A stretch of DNA of 64,000 bases from Alopecurus myosuroides (GCA_028641055.1 CM054062.1:170569715-170633714); one strand, 5' to 3'; counted from the stretch's first letter, positions 47,584 through 60,857 are shown. Notes: generated from the letters alone by a model not told the origin. Program-made: numbers and translations.

Positions 47584-47798
47584 TGGAAAAATGTAGAGTG
47601 GGAGCAGAAATACCCTCTTGCTACATTAAGAACTCTACCAAGCTCTAGATTCGATCATACTCCTTTGTTGTTAGACACGGGTGGTAGTGCTCATGTTGGG
47701 AATACGACAAAGTTTTCTATCGAGCTCTCATGGCTGAAACTTGAGGGTTTCTATGACATGGTAGCCGGGGAATGGAATGCTGACAGTAAGAGACAATC
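47584..47798 (+). pseudogene. LINE (L1-type) fragment: end of endonuclease and linker to RT (unit 1)
   Basis: An open stretch of about 70 codons beginning WKNVEWEQKYPLATLRTLP. It holds FDHTPLLLD, matching the conserved SDHxPL motif at the end of the APE-type endonuclease. WLKLEGFYDMVAGEWN follows, as in plant L1-type ORF2 before the RT. Both ends are truncated; the right end is cut by insertion of the Tekay-type LTR at 47799. Repeated at 53392-53606. Confidence 0.7.
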
Positions 47799-48000
47799 TG
47801 TAACATCCCAAATTTTGCTACCATAGGGTTGTGGTGTTGTGTTCATCTCATACATGCATGAAGCAAAAAAATTTAAACCAGGTTTGAAACAATTTAAATT
47901 GTGAATTTAAATGGTTTGAGAAAATTACCACAAATAGTACTTAACTTGGTTTCCAAAATTTTGTATTGACAAATAATTCAAATAATTCAAATACACCAAA
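47799..48000 (+). repeat. First 202 bp of a Tekay-type LTR, cut by the duplication junction
   Basis: Starts TGTAACATCCCAAATTTTGC and matches 53607 onward, apart from a small AATTCAAAT repeat near the junction. It stops at ATACACCAAA where unit 2 begins. Confidence 0.88.
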
Positions 48001-48306
48001 CTCAATAGTAGGTGGACTGGAAATAACATATTCATCATTGTAATCATCATATTGGAGGCAAAGTATCATCAAAAAAATTTGTTCGTCCGTGCTTGGGGGA
48101 CTAAAAAGATTATAAAAACTAGCTTCCCCAAGCTTAGACTTTTCCATATTGTTAGAAATAATGGTATCCAAAGAATTAATGCTAATAACATTGCTACTAG
48201 CATGCAAATAAAGCTCCATAGGTTTTTTAATTTTCTCTTTAAAAGCATCATGTCCTAATTCAAGATAAATATTATAAAACTCTCTCATATTTTTGTTGTT
48301 TTCCAT
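48001..48306 (-). pseudogene. Truncated Athila-like ORF relic (unit 2)
   Basis: From ATG 48306: MENNKNMREFYNIYLELGHD..., without the early stop of the unit 1 copy. It is cut at 48001 by the duplication junction, after which the frame runs 60 bases into LTR sequence. Confidence 0.55.
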
Positions 48307-48416
48307 TAAGCCTAACTAGTGAAAATAAAAACAAGAAACAAAAAGATATAATTGCAGAATCTAAAGGAAATAACTCCGAGCACTCACAAAGGATGTGAGT
48401 ACCTTTTACCTTACCT

Positions 48417-48433
48417 CCCCGGCAACGGCGCCA
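48417..48433 (-). promoter_or_regulatory. Athila-type primer-binding site (unit 2)
   Basis: TGGCGCCGTTGCCGGGG on the - strand next to the LTR at 48444. Undamaged, unlike the unit 1 copy. Confidence 0.85.
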
Positions 48434-48443
48434 GAAAAGAGCT

Positions 48444-49856
48444 TGATGTCTTCACACGCTTCTATTCTTGTAGACAGTGTTGGGCCTCCAAGTGCAGAGG
48501 TTTGTAGAACAGCAGCAAGTTTCCCTTAAGTGGATTACCCAAGGTTTATCGAACTCAGGGAGATAGAGGTCAAAGGTATCCCTCTCAAGCAACCCTGCAA
48601 TTACGATACAAGAAGTCTCTTGTGTCCCCAACACACCTAATACAATTTTTCAGTTGTATAGGTGCACTAGTTTGGCGAAGAGACAGTAAAATACAAGTGA
48701 TATGGATGATTATAAGTGATAATGGCAATCTGAAATAAAAATGGCAGCAAGTAAACATGTATAAGAAATGATTGTAAACGATGTTTCAATGCTTAGAAAC
48801 AAGGCCTATGGATCCTACTTTCACTAGTGGACACTCTCAACAATGATAACATAATTGAATGCATAAATATATCTCTTCACTACTCTACTCCGAACCACTC
48901 TCCGGTTGAATAACAAACACCAATTCATTGTGTAGCGCTGCAAAAAGCACTCCTCAAAGTCGCATTCCCCATGTCTAGTTAACCCCACGCCGTCACTATG
49001 AGTGCCCTAGAAGGTACTATAAAAACACCACAATTTCATAGGGTCATCCAACACAAGATATAAATATCATGCTAAACCACACGGTGACAACACTGTCACC
49101 TTTACACTGTGATCAAAGTGTTTACGAAGATCTCAATAACAAAACCACTTGAGTAGCATAACAGATGAAGAATAACATCTACTAATTCAATTAGATTACA
49201 AAGCTCATGATCACATAAAGATCAAACCCTGGAAGATAGAGATGAAACACGTAGCTACCGGTAGAGACCTCCGCCCCGAGGGAGAACTACTCCCTCCTCA
49301 TCATAGAAGACAGCAACATCGATGAACATGGCGGTGGAGTCGATGGAGATGGCTCCAGGGGCACTTCCCTGTTTGGTAGGGTACCGGAACAGAGATTTCT
49401 GTCCCCCGAAACTTGTCGACAGCGGCGGCAGAGCTACGGATGCTTTTGGTGGAAAAGGCCGATCTCTTTAGGGTTGATGCATTGGGGGGCATATATATGC
49501 GAAAGGGCGATGACGGTGGGCGCCCGAGGTCCCCACACCACCTTCAGGCGCGGCCAAGGGCCCACCCGCGCCCAGGCATGGTGTGGGGGCTCCAGAGCCC
49601 CCTCTGGGTCTCCTTTGGACTTCCTTGACCCTCTAGGACTTCTGGCTTTTGAATTATCCAATTCCGAGAATATTTACAGAACAACTTTTCTGAAACTAAA
49701 AACAGTAGAAAACGGGAGCTGGCTCTGTGGCATCTTGTCAATAGGTTAGTCCCGGGAAATCGATAAAAATGACATAAAGTGTAAGGAAAACATATATCAT
49801 ATGGCATGAAAACAATATGGAACATCAGAAATTAAGAATAAGTTTATGACGTATCA
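48444..49856 (-). repeat. Athila-like 5' LTR (unit 2)
   Basis: 1413 bp, homologous to 42638-44048 with scattered substitutions and small indels. It has the standard GACGTATCA end, followed by GGGAT at 49857. Confidence 0.88.
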
Positions 49857-51239
49857 GGGATCACAACAGTCTTCGACGGAAGTAAAACCCAAATTTATTG
49901 ATTCGACACAAGGGGAGCCAAATAATAAATAGAAGCCTTTACAAATGAATTGTCAGTTCAGCTGCACCTGAAAGTAAACTTACTTGGCACAATTTATCAA
50001 TAGCAACAGTGATATAAAAAGAACATTAGTGAAGTAACAGTAGCAACAGTGTAACATAGACAGCAGTAATGATCTTAGTAAACATCAGGATTAAAATACT
50101 GTAGGCAGAAGAACAGGTGTACGGGCGTTGCATTCATGAGATACTTCATATAATAATCATAACACAGGGCACTTGTAGATAAACAATAATAAAGCATCCA
50201 AGTACTAAAATAAACATAGGCATATGTTCTGTATATAGTCGTACGTGCTCGCAATGAGAAACTTACACAACATCTTTGTCCTGCCAGCCCGCTGCAGCGG
50301 GGCCTCAAGGGAAACTATTGGCAATTAATTTACTCCTTTTAATAAAGTACCGAAGCAAAGCATTAACCCTTCATGAACACATGTAATCCTCACATCACAA
50401 CCTTCTCCTCCGGTTATCCCAATTGTTGTCACTTTGGGGACTCGGGTTCCGGACAATGACATGTGTATACAACTTGCAGGTATGATCTAAAACAAAATTA
50501 TCTTCATGATATAATAACATGTTAAAATCTAAGATCATGACACTCGGGCCCTAGTGACAAGCATTAAGCACATCAAGTTGCAACAACGATAGATAACACT
50601 AACAACGGAAACTAGGCACCATGCCCTACCAATCTGGGAATTATTACATGAACAATCTCATCCAATCCCTACCATCCCTCTCAGCCTATAGCAGGGATTA
50701 CTAACACATGGGTGGGAAAATCATGGACGGTTGATGGAGAGGTGGTGGCGATGACGATGGCGATGATCTCCTCCGAATCCCCGTCCCGGCAGGGTGCCAG
50801 AATAGGAACTTCTAATCCCCGAATTGAGTTTTGAGGAGGCCGCGACGCTTGGGTGTGTTTCTGTGGAATATGATGAACCCCCCGATGTTTTTAGGTCAGA
50901 AGTCTTAAGTAGTTGGAAGGGCGGCGTCAGGGGGCCACCGAGGCGACCACGCGACAGGAGGGTGCAGTCCCACCCCCTGTCGCGCCGGGATGTGGCGTGG
51001 TGGCCTGGTGCTCCAGCTGCGACTCCCCTTCTGACTCCGTAGGTCTTATGAAAAAATAGAAAGTTTGCGGCAGTTTTTGGCGATTTTCGCGAAAGTTGAC
51101 TTTCTGCACAAAAATAATAAACCAGAGCAATTTTACTAAAAACAACGTTAGTCCGTGTTAGTTCCATTCAAATCATACAAATTAGAGGTAAAACAATAAC
51201 AAAAGTGTTCGGAAAAGTATATACGTTTTGGACGTATCA
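49857..51239. repeat. Athila-like solo LTR, main part (unit 2)
   Basis: Copy of 44049-45431. Three substitutions within the first 60 bp, then apparently identical. Confidence 0.75.
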
Positions 51240-52418
51240 GTGAACAAATTATAGTTGGGAAATCGACAAATCATGAGCGTATGACAATACTATTATGACA
51301 AAATATAGTTCACGGGTTGTAACATTGTAGGCATTAGGTCAAGGTAAATAGACTGCCGTCCGATAACATCTATTCTGAAAGTTCACCTTGAGTCAGAAAC
51401 CCATCAAATCTCGCTGGTATTAAGTTGCAGCAAAGAAGTGATTGCTTGTGTTCAATAGAAAAATGCAATAAGAACAATACGTAATGTAAGCAGTACTTTT
51501 CATCCATAGACAAGAACACCAATGTTTTCTCCCTAGTGGCAACAACACATCCCCCTCCTACTCGTTTCTGTCACTCGGGCGTTGGTTAAGGGAGGCATGA
51601 ACACACTATCTAGCATAAAAACTCTCTCTTGGAGATGCATACAATAAATTGTCCAAGGAAATCATACACGCCGGAGAGCATTGCAATACAAGATTAAAAC
51701 ACTCTAAAGATATAAGTGACGCACTCAAAAAGACATGACCAAAGTGATCATAATTTCAATGGTTCATCGTATCCTAGCAAACACAACATGTACCAATTAC
51801 ATAACGGTGATCTTGATCATGTTAGGCAGCTCAGAAGATCTAAACATGGAGGCACAAGGGAGAGAGAACATCATCTAGCTACTGCTATGTACCTGTAGTC
51901 CCGAGATGAACTATACACGCATCTGTCCGGAGGCAATCATGGCGATGGAGAGGACTCCTCTAATGATCCCCCTCTTTGGCAGGGAGCCGGAGAAGGACTC
52001 TAAAAGCCCTACATTGGACTTTCAAGGTGGCGATGCATTTGTATCTGTTTCATGGAAAATTTCTCTGTCCCCAAAGTTTTTAGGGTTAATTGGTTTTATA
52101 GGCATGTCACGCAGTGCCCAAGGCCACCACGTGACCCCACGGTGCGGCCTAGGCCCCACCCTCGCCTGGTTGTCACCTCGTGGCTTTGGCGCCCCCTCCG
52201 GCTCTCCTTTGGACTCCATCTTTGTTATGGAGAAAAAATAAATCCCGTAAATGTTCAGAACATTTGACGAATATTTTATTTAGAGGGTTTCTGGAAAAAA
52301 TAGCAGAAAACAGAAATTGTCTCTAGGCATCTTCTTAATAGGTTAGTCCATGAAATAATTCAGAAAACAAAGTAAAACATATAGAAAACATGCAATAACA
52401 TAAAGAAAACAAGCATTT
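51240..52418. other. LTR relic (unit 2)
   Basis: Copy of 45432-46610, apparently identical. No coding sequence recognised. Confidence 0.45.
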
Positions 52419-52423
52419 ACTTG

Positions 52424-53318
52424 TCATGCTATGGTGTGATCGGGAGGGAGATTCTTCAAAGTACCAATGGGCATGTAGTCATCTGAACCACTGTCAGACA
52501 TAAGAAACAATTCCTCCACATCAATATCACCTTCTAAGTGACCTAATGCCTCAACTTTCTTCCTCTTCAACCCAATAATCCTCTCATTCAATTCTTCTTC
52601 TTCTAGCCTCCTTTCTTCTTCATGTTCCTGAGGCCTGTACTCCCCCCATGTCAATATCACCACATGAATCTCCTTCTTTTGAGTCTTGTCCTTCTGCATC
52701 TACTTCAATCTCTACTTCTTGTTTTGAATCTGCATCTCCTTCTTCTGAGTCAAAAGATCTGAACATTGCATGTATCTCGTCACATGTTGCTTCCCTTTGC
52801 CAAAACAATTGCTCTGTTGTACAGATATTCATCTCCATATTCTACAAGAACAATCCGTTTTTTGCTTCTCATTGCAGTTGTTGCTTAGTTGAGTGCACAT
52901 ATACATATATTCTAAATTAATTTCAGTCAGCTGACTCTGAAAAAGCACTCCAAAATTATCTGCCGAGTAAAGTGAAGTTTCTCCTATCTCCGAAATTGGA
53001 ACCCGAGTTTCAATAATAGGTTTATTAATGTGTGCATCAAGATCACTCTTGGCCCTAATAACAATGATTGTTATGCACTTGCTGCCCTCATACTTTGCAA
53101 CCATGTCACACACACTTTCCATGCTAGTGAGAAATGCCATCACTGAAACCCATCCATCCTCCTTCTTCACATAATACATCTGGTCACTAATCATGTATCC
53201 TTATGTCTCAATTACTACTAGCAGATTCAATTAAGTTATGTCTAATCTGCCTATTTTCCTTTCAATGTTGTCAATGCCATTAAAGTTGAATCTGATGTCC
53301 CAAATCTCTTCATCCAAG
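52424..53318 (-). pseudogene. Possible Mutator-like transposase relic (unit 2)
   Basis: Copy of 46616-47510 with the same frame breaks and the same translated peptides. Confidence 0.3.
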
Positions 53319-53391
53319 CTATAATTATATACAACAAAGAAATCAAACTATGAACTAGATAATATGCTAAAGCTAAGTACCAAATCTAGAT

Positions 53392-53606
53392 TGGAAAAAT
53401 GTAGAGTGGGAGCAGAAATACCCTCTTGCTACATTAAGAACTCTACCAAGCTCTAGATTCGATCATACTCCTTTGTTGTTAGACACGGGTGGTAGTGCTC
53501 ATGTTGGGAATACGACAAAGTTTTCTATCGAGCTCTCATGGCTGAAACTTGAGGGTTTCTATGACATGGTAGCCGGGGAATGGAATGCTGACAGTAAGAG
53601 ACAATC
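53392..53606 (+). pseudogene. LINE fragment (unit 2)
   Basis: Copy of 47584-47798. Here the Tekay-type element that interrupts it (from 53607) continues in full. CAATC just before 53607 is the expected left target duplication. Confidence 0.7.
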
Positions 53607-56600
53607 TGTAACATCCCAAATTTTGCTACCATAGGGTTGTGGTGTTGTGTTCATCTCATACATGCATGAAGCAAAAAAATTTAAACCAGGTTTGAAACAA
53701 TTTAAATTGTGAATTTAAATGGTTTGAGAAAATTACCACAAATAGTACTTAACTTGGTTTCCAAAATTTTGTATTGACAAATAATTCAAATACCACACAT
53801 AGTTTTGTTGGAAATTTTATAAGCTTTCCAAAAAGTATTTTTGCTAAATTTTTTCTGTTCACAAAAGGCCCTCAAAACAGTGATTTATGTTCTATTTTTA
53901 AATAGAAAAGGGGCTTTTCTATAAATCTCAAAAGTACCAGGGGGTTATGGAGAAAATCCTTTTTCTCCCTTTCTTCAACCTTCTGCCAGAAGGACGAGGA
54001 GGACGTCGGCGCAACCCTCCCACCTCGTGCTTCCAGCGCGGCAAGGGAAAGATGAGTACACAGAGGAGCCGTCTGGATCGCTCTCAAGTTGCAGACCCCC
54101 CCCCACCTCGAGCTCTCTTTCACTCTCTGGTCCTTCACCCGAGCCGAAACCCTACCCTTCTGCCTCTCCAGCCGCCGCCTCGCCCCGCTGTCTCCGGCCA
54201 CCCCTGGACGAGATGACCACGCAGGAAGGTCCGCCTCGAGCTATTCCACCTCCCCGTCGAACCTCGGTTGCCGGGATGCCACGGAACACCTGAATCGAGC
54301 CGGCCACCACCGCCCTGGCCGCCGGCTCCCCGTGGTCACCGCCGGCGACTCTGGCTGCTCCTGCCACCTCCGAGCACTCCTCTAGCTTCCCCACGCCGTG
54401 GTGAGCTCCCCCATGCCCTTGCCTTGGCCTCCCGTGCACCGTAGCTCCTTGCCGCCGTTCGCCATGTCCGGCCGCCGTCGGACCTCGTCACCGGCGAGCT
54501 TTCCGGCGACCATTTGGTTCCCCGCCGGCACCCCTCAACTCCCCACACTCTCCTCTCCCTCATGGTATAGTTTAATTTCTGAATTGCGCGCTAATTTCGA
54601 CAAATTTGATCCCTCTCTCAAGAACAGAGGAGGATGAGGTCATCATTGCATCAGAGTGACGTCATATTCCTGTTTTTATTATTTCCAGAAAATGAGTTAA
54701 TTTTGTAAATTAAATAACTATTAAAATATTACTCAGAAAAATAAAATAAAAGTATGGAGAAAATAAGTTTTTATTCACAAAAATTAGAAAATTAAAAGTT
54801 ATATACCAAATTGCTCAAAATGACAAATGCAATCAATTTATGATGTTTTCAAACCCATTTGAGCAATTAAAATTGGACTCACTTCCAGAATCGACCGAAA
54901 CCCCCTCCTGGGTCTATTTTGGGACTTTTTCATTAAAAATGCATAACTAACATCCGAACCCTAGCAAACCATCGAACATGTATAGGGATTTATTTTAGTG
55001 CATTAACTTGCTCATGCATACATATTGCGCATTGCATATATGCCATGTTTGATTGTTGTTTCTCTTTCGGTATTTTGTTTCTGATCGGTAGAACGTGACT
55101 CCGAAGAGAAGATCGACAACGGCATGACGAATACTTGATCTTAACCGACAAGTCAAGCACTTATTCCTGAATACTTTCTCTGGTTTTCTTGAAGCAAGGC
55201 AAGCATAACCTCTTAAATACCCATATATGATTTCGAAAGACTTTTTGACTCTCGTACAATGCATTCGATTCCAATCTATCTTGTGTCAGTAGTTAGAGTT
55301 GTCCTATATTATGCATAACCTAATTATCCTGATCCACTACTCCTAGCAGCCATAGGTTTGATTGTGTTTATCGCCAAAGCCTTAAATATGATGTGCTTAG
55401 TCATACATGCTTGTTATCTCTGCTCCATCCGGTTGATGAATCAGAGTTACGAATGAATCTAGTATGATAGGATGTTGTGGAAAGTTAAGAGGACTTGATT
55501 AACATGATTTAAAGGTGTGGATGACGAGACCACAGAGGGTCTGTGGTGGTTGTCTCGTTCATGCCCCTAGGAGCGAGTTCTCGTCTTCGAGCCAAGACTG
55601 AGCGTGCATCCACACGGGGATTGGATTCCCCTCGGTCTCAACTTGCCTAGTTTGTTCCATGAGTTGCCTAGTTCGGGCTTTCCATTTGGATTTGCGGGGA
55701 TATTAAAACACTTTCAAAACTAGGACATGGGGATGTATTGGCGCTCTGCGGGTACGTAACCGTCGAGCATTACGCACAACAATAGAGACCCGGTAGGAGA
55801 TGGCCACTCCCTATTGGCGGACCATCTCTACTCGGAGCGACTCATGGAATAGGCGAAGTAAGGGAAATGTCGTGGTCAACCTCCCCCTGCCGGCACTTCC
55901 CGGACTAGTGCTACCACCGGTGGCATTAAGATTTGGTTGGTACGCGTGGTTAAAGTTGTACACCCCTGCAGGGTTAAATCTTTTCGAAAAGCCGTGTCCG
56001 CGGTTAAGGACGACTTGGTGACGAATTCTGTGATCATAGATAACTTAAACGGAATGATTAAAACTTGCTGATAACGAATGAAGGATGCCACCTCGGAGAT
56101 GCCGAGAGGGGTTACCTTGTAGCATGAGGTAGTGGAACACTTGAGGTGGTGATCTTTGAAGCACGAGGTGCTGATATGTTTTGGTGGATTAAAAATATGA
56201 TGATATCAGTAGTTGAGCAGCTTTCTCATCTGTTTTCAAAATACTCTGCGAGACGTGCTATTCCTTCCTCAACTTGGAAAACAAAGATGGATTTACGCAA
56301 AATAACCTTCATAAATCTTTCTAAAAGATAGCAGATATATAATATGTTAACTAAGCCTTGTTGAGTAACCCCCGTACTCAGGTTTACTTAATTTTGGTTC
56401 AGGTGGAGTTTCTCACATCGGTGGTGATTCAACATGGACATCGACGAGTAGTTTGGGGTTCCCAGGTAGCAGCCTGGAATCTATGGGCTGGGACGTCGCC
56501 TTATGTTGCGGCCTTTTAGGCCTTTTTGGTTCTTGTTGGTTAGCAACATAATTTGTCTTCTGTTGTCTGATGTAATGTTGGGTCGTGTGACCTCTGCTTG

Positions 56601-57083
56601 TAAGCTATACTCTAGTAACACGTGTTTAATACAACTTTCATGTCTAGAGTGCTGCTTTGATCGGTTGTTGGTTTCGAGCCCGTTGTTATACAATTTTGGC
56701 TATGCCTGCATAGTTGTCGCAGTCGAGGGGTTGTGGAGCCGATGGTCCATGTCCGAGCCCGCCTGCCGATGTGATTCGGCCTGGGGCGAGGTAACCCCAG
56801 TAACCCTTGATTGTTGTTGCACTTTTTGGACACATAGAAGCTCTGTATAACTTTGGTCCCGTTCCTTCAGTTTCATCCAACTCGTGGACGCTTGGGTATG
56901 CATAATTGGTTATGACTAGCATGGATACAAGGAGTAGTAGACCGGGGATCCGGACTACGTGACGATGAATCCGGTCTGCCTGCCGTTGTTTGTTGCGGCC
57001 GGGGCTGGTAACCCTGAAGCCCTTGTGAGTCCATGGCTAGGAGCACATAACAGTATGTATATCTCTGGGTCCGGGGTCGGACA
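53607..57083 (+). repeat. 5' LTR of the Tekay-type element
   Basis: 3477 bp, TGTAACATCCC...GGGTCGGACA. GC-rich island at about 53980-54560. It lacks 105 bp present in the 3' LTR (62007-62111), with ATGGAG at the breakpoint. Several long ORFs in the GC island, on both strands, are not supported as genes. Confidence 0.88.
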
Positions 57084-57088
57084 AGTAG

Positions 57089-57100
57089 TGGTATCAGAGC
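57089..57100 (+). promoter_or_regulatory. Primer-binding site of the Tekay-type element
   Basis: TGGTATCAGAGC, five bases after the LTR end; matches the PBS at 23106. Confidence 0.88.
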
Positions 57101-60100
57101 AGGACTGCCTGTAGGAAAACCTTACTGCTTGGTCGATGTTGAGTCTAGAGTTTGTGAAAACTATTTTGAAACCTCAAATGAGTTGTGAAAACCTACTTAG
57201 GATTCTTTTTACTCCTTATCTAGTATCGCTCTAACTCCGGGTCACCTTACCTGTTTTGATTTAAAAAGGTTCTAGTTATTCAAAACCTAGGTGCCTTCTT
57301 TGGCAAGGACGTGTTTTACCCATTTTGACCTAGTGTTGAGTTTCTAGAGTCGTGTGTGTTCCATACTCCGTTGTCTTTTGATTCAATTGGGAGATTTCCT
57401 TTCCATTCCAATCTCTCAAATCTTGTCCGGATTCCACATTTCTCCATGTTCTAAAGTCTCAAATCTCGAGATTTCCTTTTCATCTCGAATGTATCCCTTG
57501 CCATTTTCTCAAATTCTTCCGGATCTATGTTCGTGTTTTGAAAGATACTCCGGGATTGCTAATTGTAGTGTCCTTTGTGGCACTCATATAGTAGTTCCTC
57601 CTTTCTCTGTGTTTTTAACCTTGGACTTGAACCGAAGGTCCCGGGATGTGCTGAATTGCGGTGGGTTGAATCATGTGGTCATAACCATGTGGTGCTCACG
57701 CCATCAGTACAGGATGCTGACCTTTAACCCAAGTTCTATTTCTTTGGATCCCGAGGAATCTGTTCTACCTCAGGATGGCTAGGCAATTCCAACTTCAATA
57801 GCCATAGGTTTTCTCTAGGAATCAAAAGGATCACGACAAGAGTGTTCTTTATGATTTTCATATTCTTGTTCTTGACTCTGCTATATCTCTTGTCTGAGCA
57901 TGGGTTCTACAAATGAGTATGACCTCGTGCATCCAACGTGATCTCAGGATCTTCCAAGAGTACGTTCCTATTCTTTGCTTGCTTCCAAACCTTATCTATT
58001 GCTTGGAATACAAGTTGCATATGTGTGTTGGATTCTTCCAGTGCATTTGCTCTTGTTTTCCGTCAAAACATTCTACCTTGGAATGTTAGGAGAAACAAAC
58101 TCCAGTACCTCGTTCATCTCTAGGACCAGGTCAAAGTTTTGTAATCCGCAGATTAAAGAAGTTTCATTAGCTTCTGTTCTGTTCCACCTTCGAGTATCAC
58201 ATTCTTATATATCAAGAGGTTGTGTTGAATTTCATGGCCTCATCGATGAAGTGATGCTCATACATGTCTTCACTCCCCTTTTCTCCAAGTCTGAGTGCTT
58301 GAGAATGATGGGTCTGTGCATTGATGTGTGCATCAGATATTCCCAGCAACTTCTGTTGCTTTGAAAAATCTAGGAAACATCTGTATCCTTCTTAACACTA
58401 TTGGTCACCCGTTCTCTAGTTAAAGTTGGTTGTGTTACAAAATCCGTTCACCTCGGTGAACAATTTGTGGTCAAAGAGTTAGGTTCATGCCAAAGCTCTC
58501 AAGACCTTATCAGTTGCTTTGAAAAGCAAGATTCCTTTCGAATTCCGAGACATACCGGTAGGTTGTGATAATCTGGTTGTCTTTCTAGAAGTATCACCAG
58601 GTTGTTACCTAACCGTTATGTTTAAACAAGGGGTAATTTGAACTACTCCTCCCTTCAAGAAAACAGTGCTGGATATCCTGGACTAGTTGGTTGATCTTAA
58701 GCAACAACTTGGAGAGTTGAAAGACACGAACTCTTCCCAACTTGTTCCATTGTGAAGGGATGTCTATTTTCCTTTGTGCTGAAGAAGGATAGTATCTCCT
58801 TTGCGGACATGCTATCACTCTATCTCTTGATTTGATTTGGGCTATCGTCAAATCAAGTCCAGATTCAAGGATTATTTTGATGATGTTTTCACTCATGGTG
58901 TTCTTCTTGAGTACACTTTCATGTCCTTTAGTCTGGCCAATATTTTTCCCTGTTCATGTAATGTATGAATTCCTCTGCTTGGAGTGTCTTGATAAGCGTG
59001 TTGTCGAGCCCGTCGATGACATTCCTATTTCTCCAAGTTGCAAGAAACTCATTCTGAACAAATGGCAACAATGTTGGAAACTTTTGAGAACCATCTTTGT
59101 GTCATCACGAAGTTGTGTTCTGGATGTTCGAAGTAACTTACTCCATCTCATGACCTTATGGTGAAAGTTGTCGCCACAGGTTCGAGTAAAGTTTTCTTGT
59201 TCCCTCGGGAATAATCCCAAGTCGGTCATGCATGTGTGGACTACTCTTGAGATGGTAGGTTGTTACCTCCATTTAAACGAAAAAAAAATTCATCCACACC
59301 AATCCACTGATTGACTATCTGTGAAAGAGAAGAAGTCTAAGAATTTCTTTATGTTTGTATCGTCTTTCCAACAAAGACTCTGGTGTGTTCCATTGCAAGT
59401 AGTCCATGTAGGTGCAACCGTCTTCTGCAAGTTGCTAAGACGTGAGTCCTGCTATCTCGCTCATCTTCTTGAGCGTGGCATCATAGTCCATACCTTGAGA
59501 ATCTAGCATATGTATCTCGTTGGTAACTGATGCAACCTCTTTTGATCAAACATACCGAGTCTAAGATATCAACCCACTAAACAGAGCCGAATCTCAAGCA
59601 GCAACGCTGGTTGGTGTTTTCTCAAGGGTTTCAAATTAGGTCTATTTGAAAATACGGCATGGTTGATGTTGTGGTTGACACAATTAGCCGGAAGGCCTAA
59701 TGTCATATCTCTTTGAATTCATAAGAACAACCACTCCCGTGAGAATTCTGGTGTGGCTCATTCCAACAAGTTTCCTCACCATCCTTCCGAACCAAAGTTT
59801 TACTTTCACTTGATGACCTACAGAAGGCTTGTCGTGAGCCTGTTGTGTGTATCTAGAACATCAAGGAAAACTTGGAAGTTGATATTTCCAATATCTATCC
59901 ACTGAACCTCCAAAACCTTTGTTCTGGTGGAAACAAGTTCCTCATGAGAACATCTCCTGGTGTTTCGTAACCGCCATTAATCAGTTCTTTTTTTTCAAGT
60001 GGTTAGTACCTGAAGTTCTGTTCATCTCACACATTGTGTGAATTTGTCAGTCACTTTAGCCATGAGATCTTAACCATGTGATAGATGTATTGCTACGTCT

Positions 60101-60834
60101 AAACCACAATAGGAAAGAGATTCCTTATTCCTCTCGGTGTTCCAATCACCGTTGGTTACTCATATTTATGGTGTGACCAAGAATACCTTCTTCGTTACGG
60201 TGCTTCAACTTCCGTTGGTTACTCATCCTCCGTTGAGAAGTAACATCCTGATCTTTGAAAAGGATTTCAACAAACATTGATGGCCGAAAGTTCCGTTATC
60301 TTCCGTGTCCACTCCGAAGAGTGAACATGATCTTGTATCAAATTTTCTCTAACGCACGAATTACAGTGTTTTCTCGTGCCCCCCCTCGTCTACGGATATT
60401 ACGTTGTGGTATCCAAGACCATCCTCTCCATCTTGGTTTTCTGTTTGAAGAAACCTCAATGTCATAAGTTGTTCAAACATTCTCTTCCAAAAGGATTTAA
60501 AGTCCCGTGCAAATATCATATTCTAAATCCTTTTAAGACCAATCGTCCGCAAACTTGAAACCATCTTCTATTCACTCTGTTACCTTGATGTGTTTCATGC
60601 ATGTTAACTCAAAACATTCTTTATGAACATTCCTGTCATGAGTTGGCTGTGAGATACGATCTTCGTGAAGATCAAACCCTAGGAGTTTCCCTCTTACCTA
60701 AGGTGTATCCGTTCAATACTTCACGATGCTACGGGTCAACCTCTTCGATAAGAGAACCGTAAGGTTCGAGAAGATCATCCAAACCGATGTTCCGTCTTTC
60801 TTTCTCCTTCGGGAATCTCGGGACGAGATTCTTG
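57101..60834 (+). pseudogene. Heavily decayed gag-pol interior of the Tekay-type element
   Basis: No ORF over about 145 codons. RT remains at 58834-58980: DLGYRQIKSRFKDYF, then LEYTFMSFSLANIF (counterparts of SGYHQIKI and [12 protein letters not shown]). VDDIPIFSKLQETH lies at about 59015-59060 (counterpart of the IDDILIYSK region), in another frame. The end of RNase H is at about 59571-59712: PNLKQQRWLVFSQGF, a stop, then VDVVVDTISRKA (counterpart of NVVADALSRK). Gag, zinc knuckle, protease and integrase could not be placed. The closing ATCTCGGGACGAGATTC near 60815-60835 is the standard sequence before the polypurine tract in these elements. Confidence 0.7.
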
Positions 60835-60835
60835 T

Positions 60836-60857
60836 AGGAGGGGGGGGGGGGTAGATT
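60836..60857 (+). promoter_or_regulatory. Polypurine tract of the Tekay-type element
   Basis: AGGAG followed by a long G run (60840-60851), then GTAGATT, directly before the 3' LTR. The long G run may be prone to sequencing error. Confidence 0.75.

Larger units (their letters stand above)
42195..48000. repeat. Tandem duplication, unit 1 (about 5.8 kb)
   Basis: The unit starts inside the Athila-like interior and ends 202 bp into a Tekay-type LTR. The next base (48001) restarts at the equivalent of 42195 (CTCAATAGTAGGTGG). The shift between copies is 5806-5808 bp. Confidence 0.88.
48001..53787. repeat. Tandem duplication, unit 2
   Basis: Same order as unit 1. The Athila-like part (48001 to about 49912) differs from unit 1 by several percent. 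From about 49913 to about 53778 I see no difference over the stretches compared, and all long reading frames translate identically. Confidence 0.88.

Noticed and set aside
53947..54640. Long overlapping ORFs on both strands in the GC-rich part of the Tekay-type LTR (also 61177-61884).
   Set aside because: They overlap on opposite strands, have no domain, and differ by frame changes between the two LTRs; GC-rich composition explains them.
60838..60851. G run as a G-quadruplex or assembly gap marker.
   Set aside because: It occupies the polypurine tract position directly before the 3' LTR, which is the simpler explanation.
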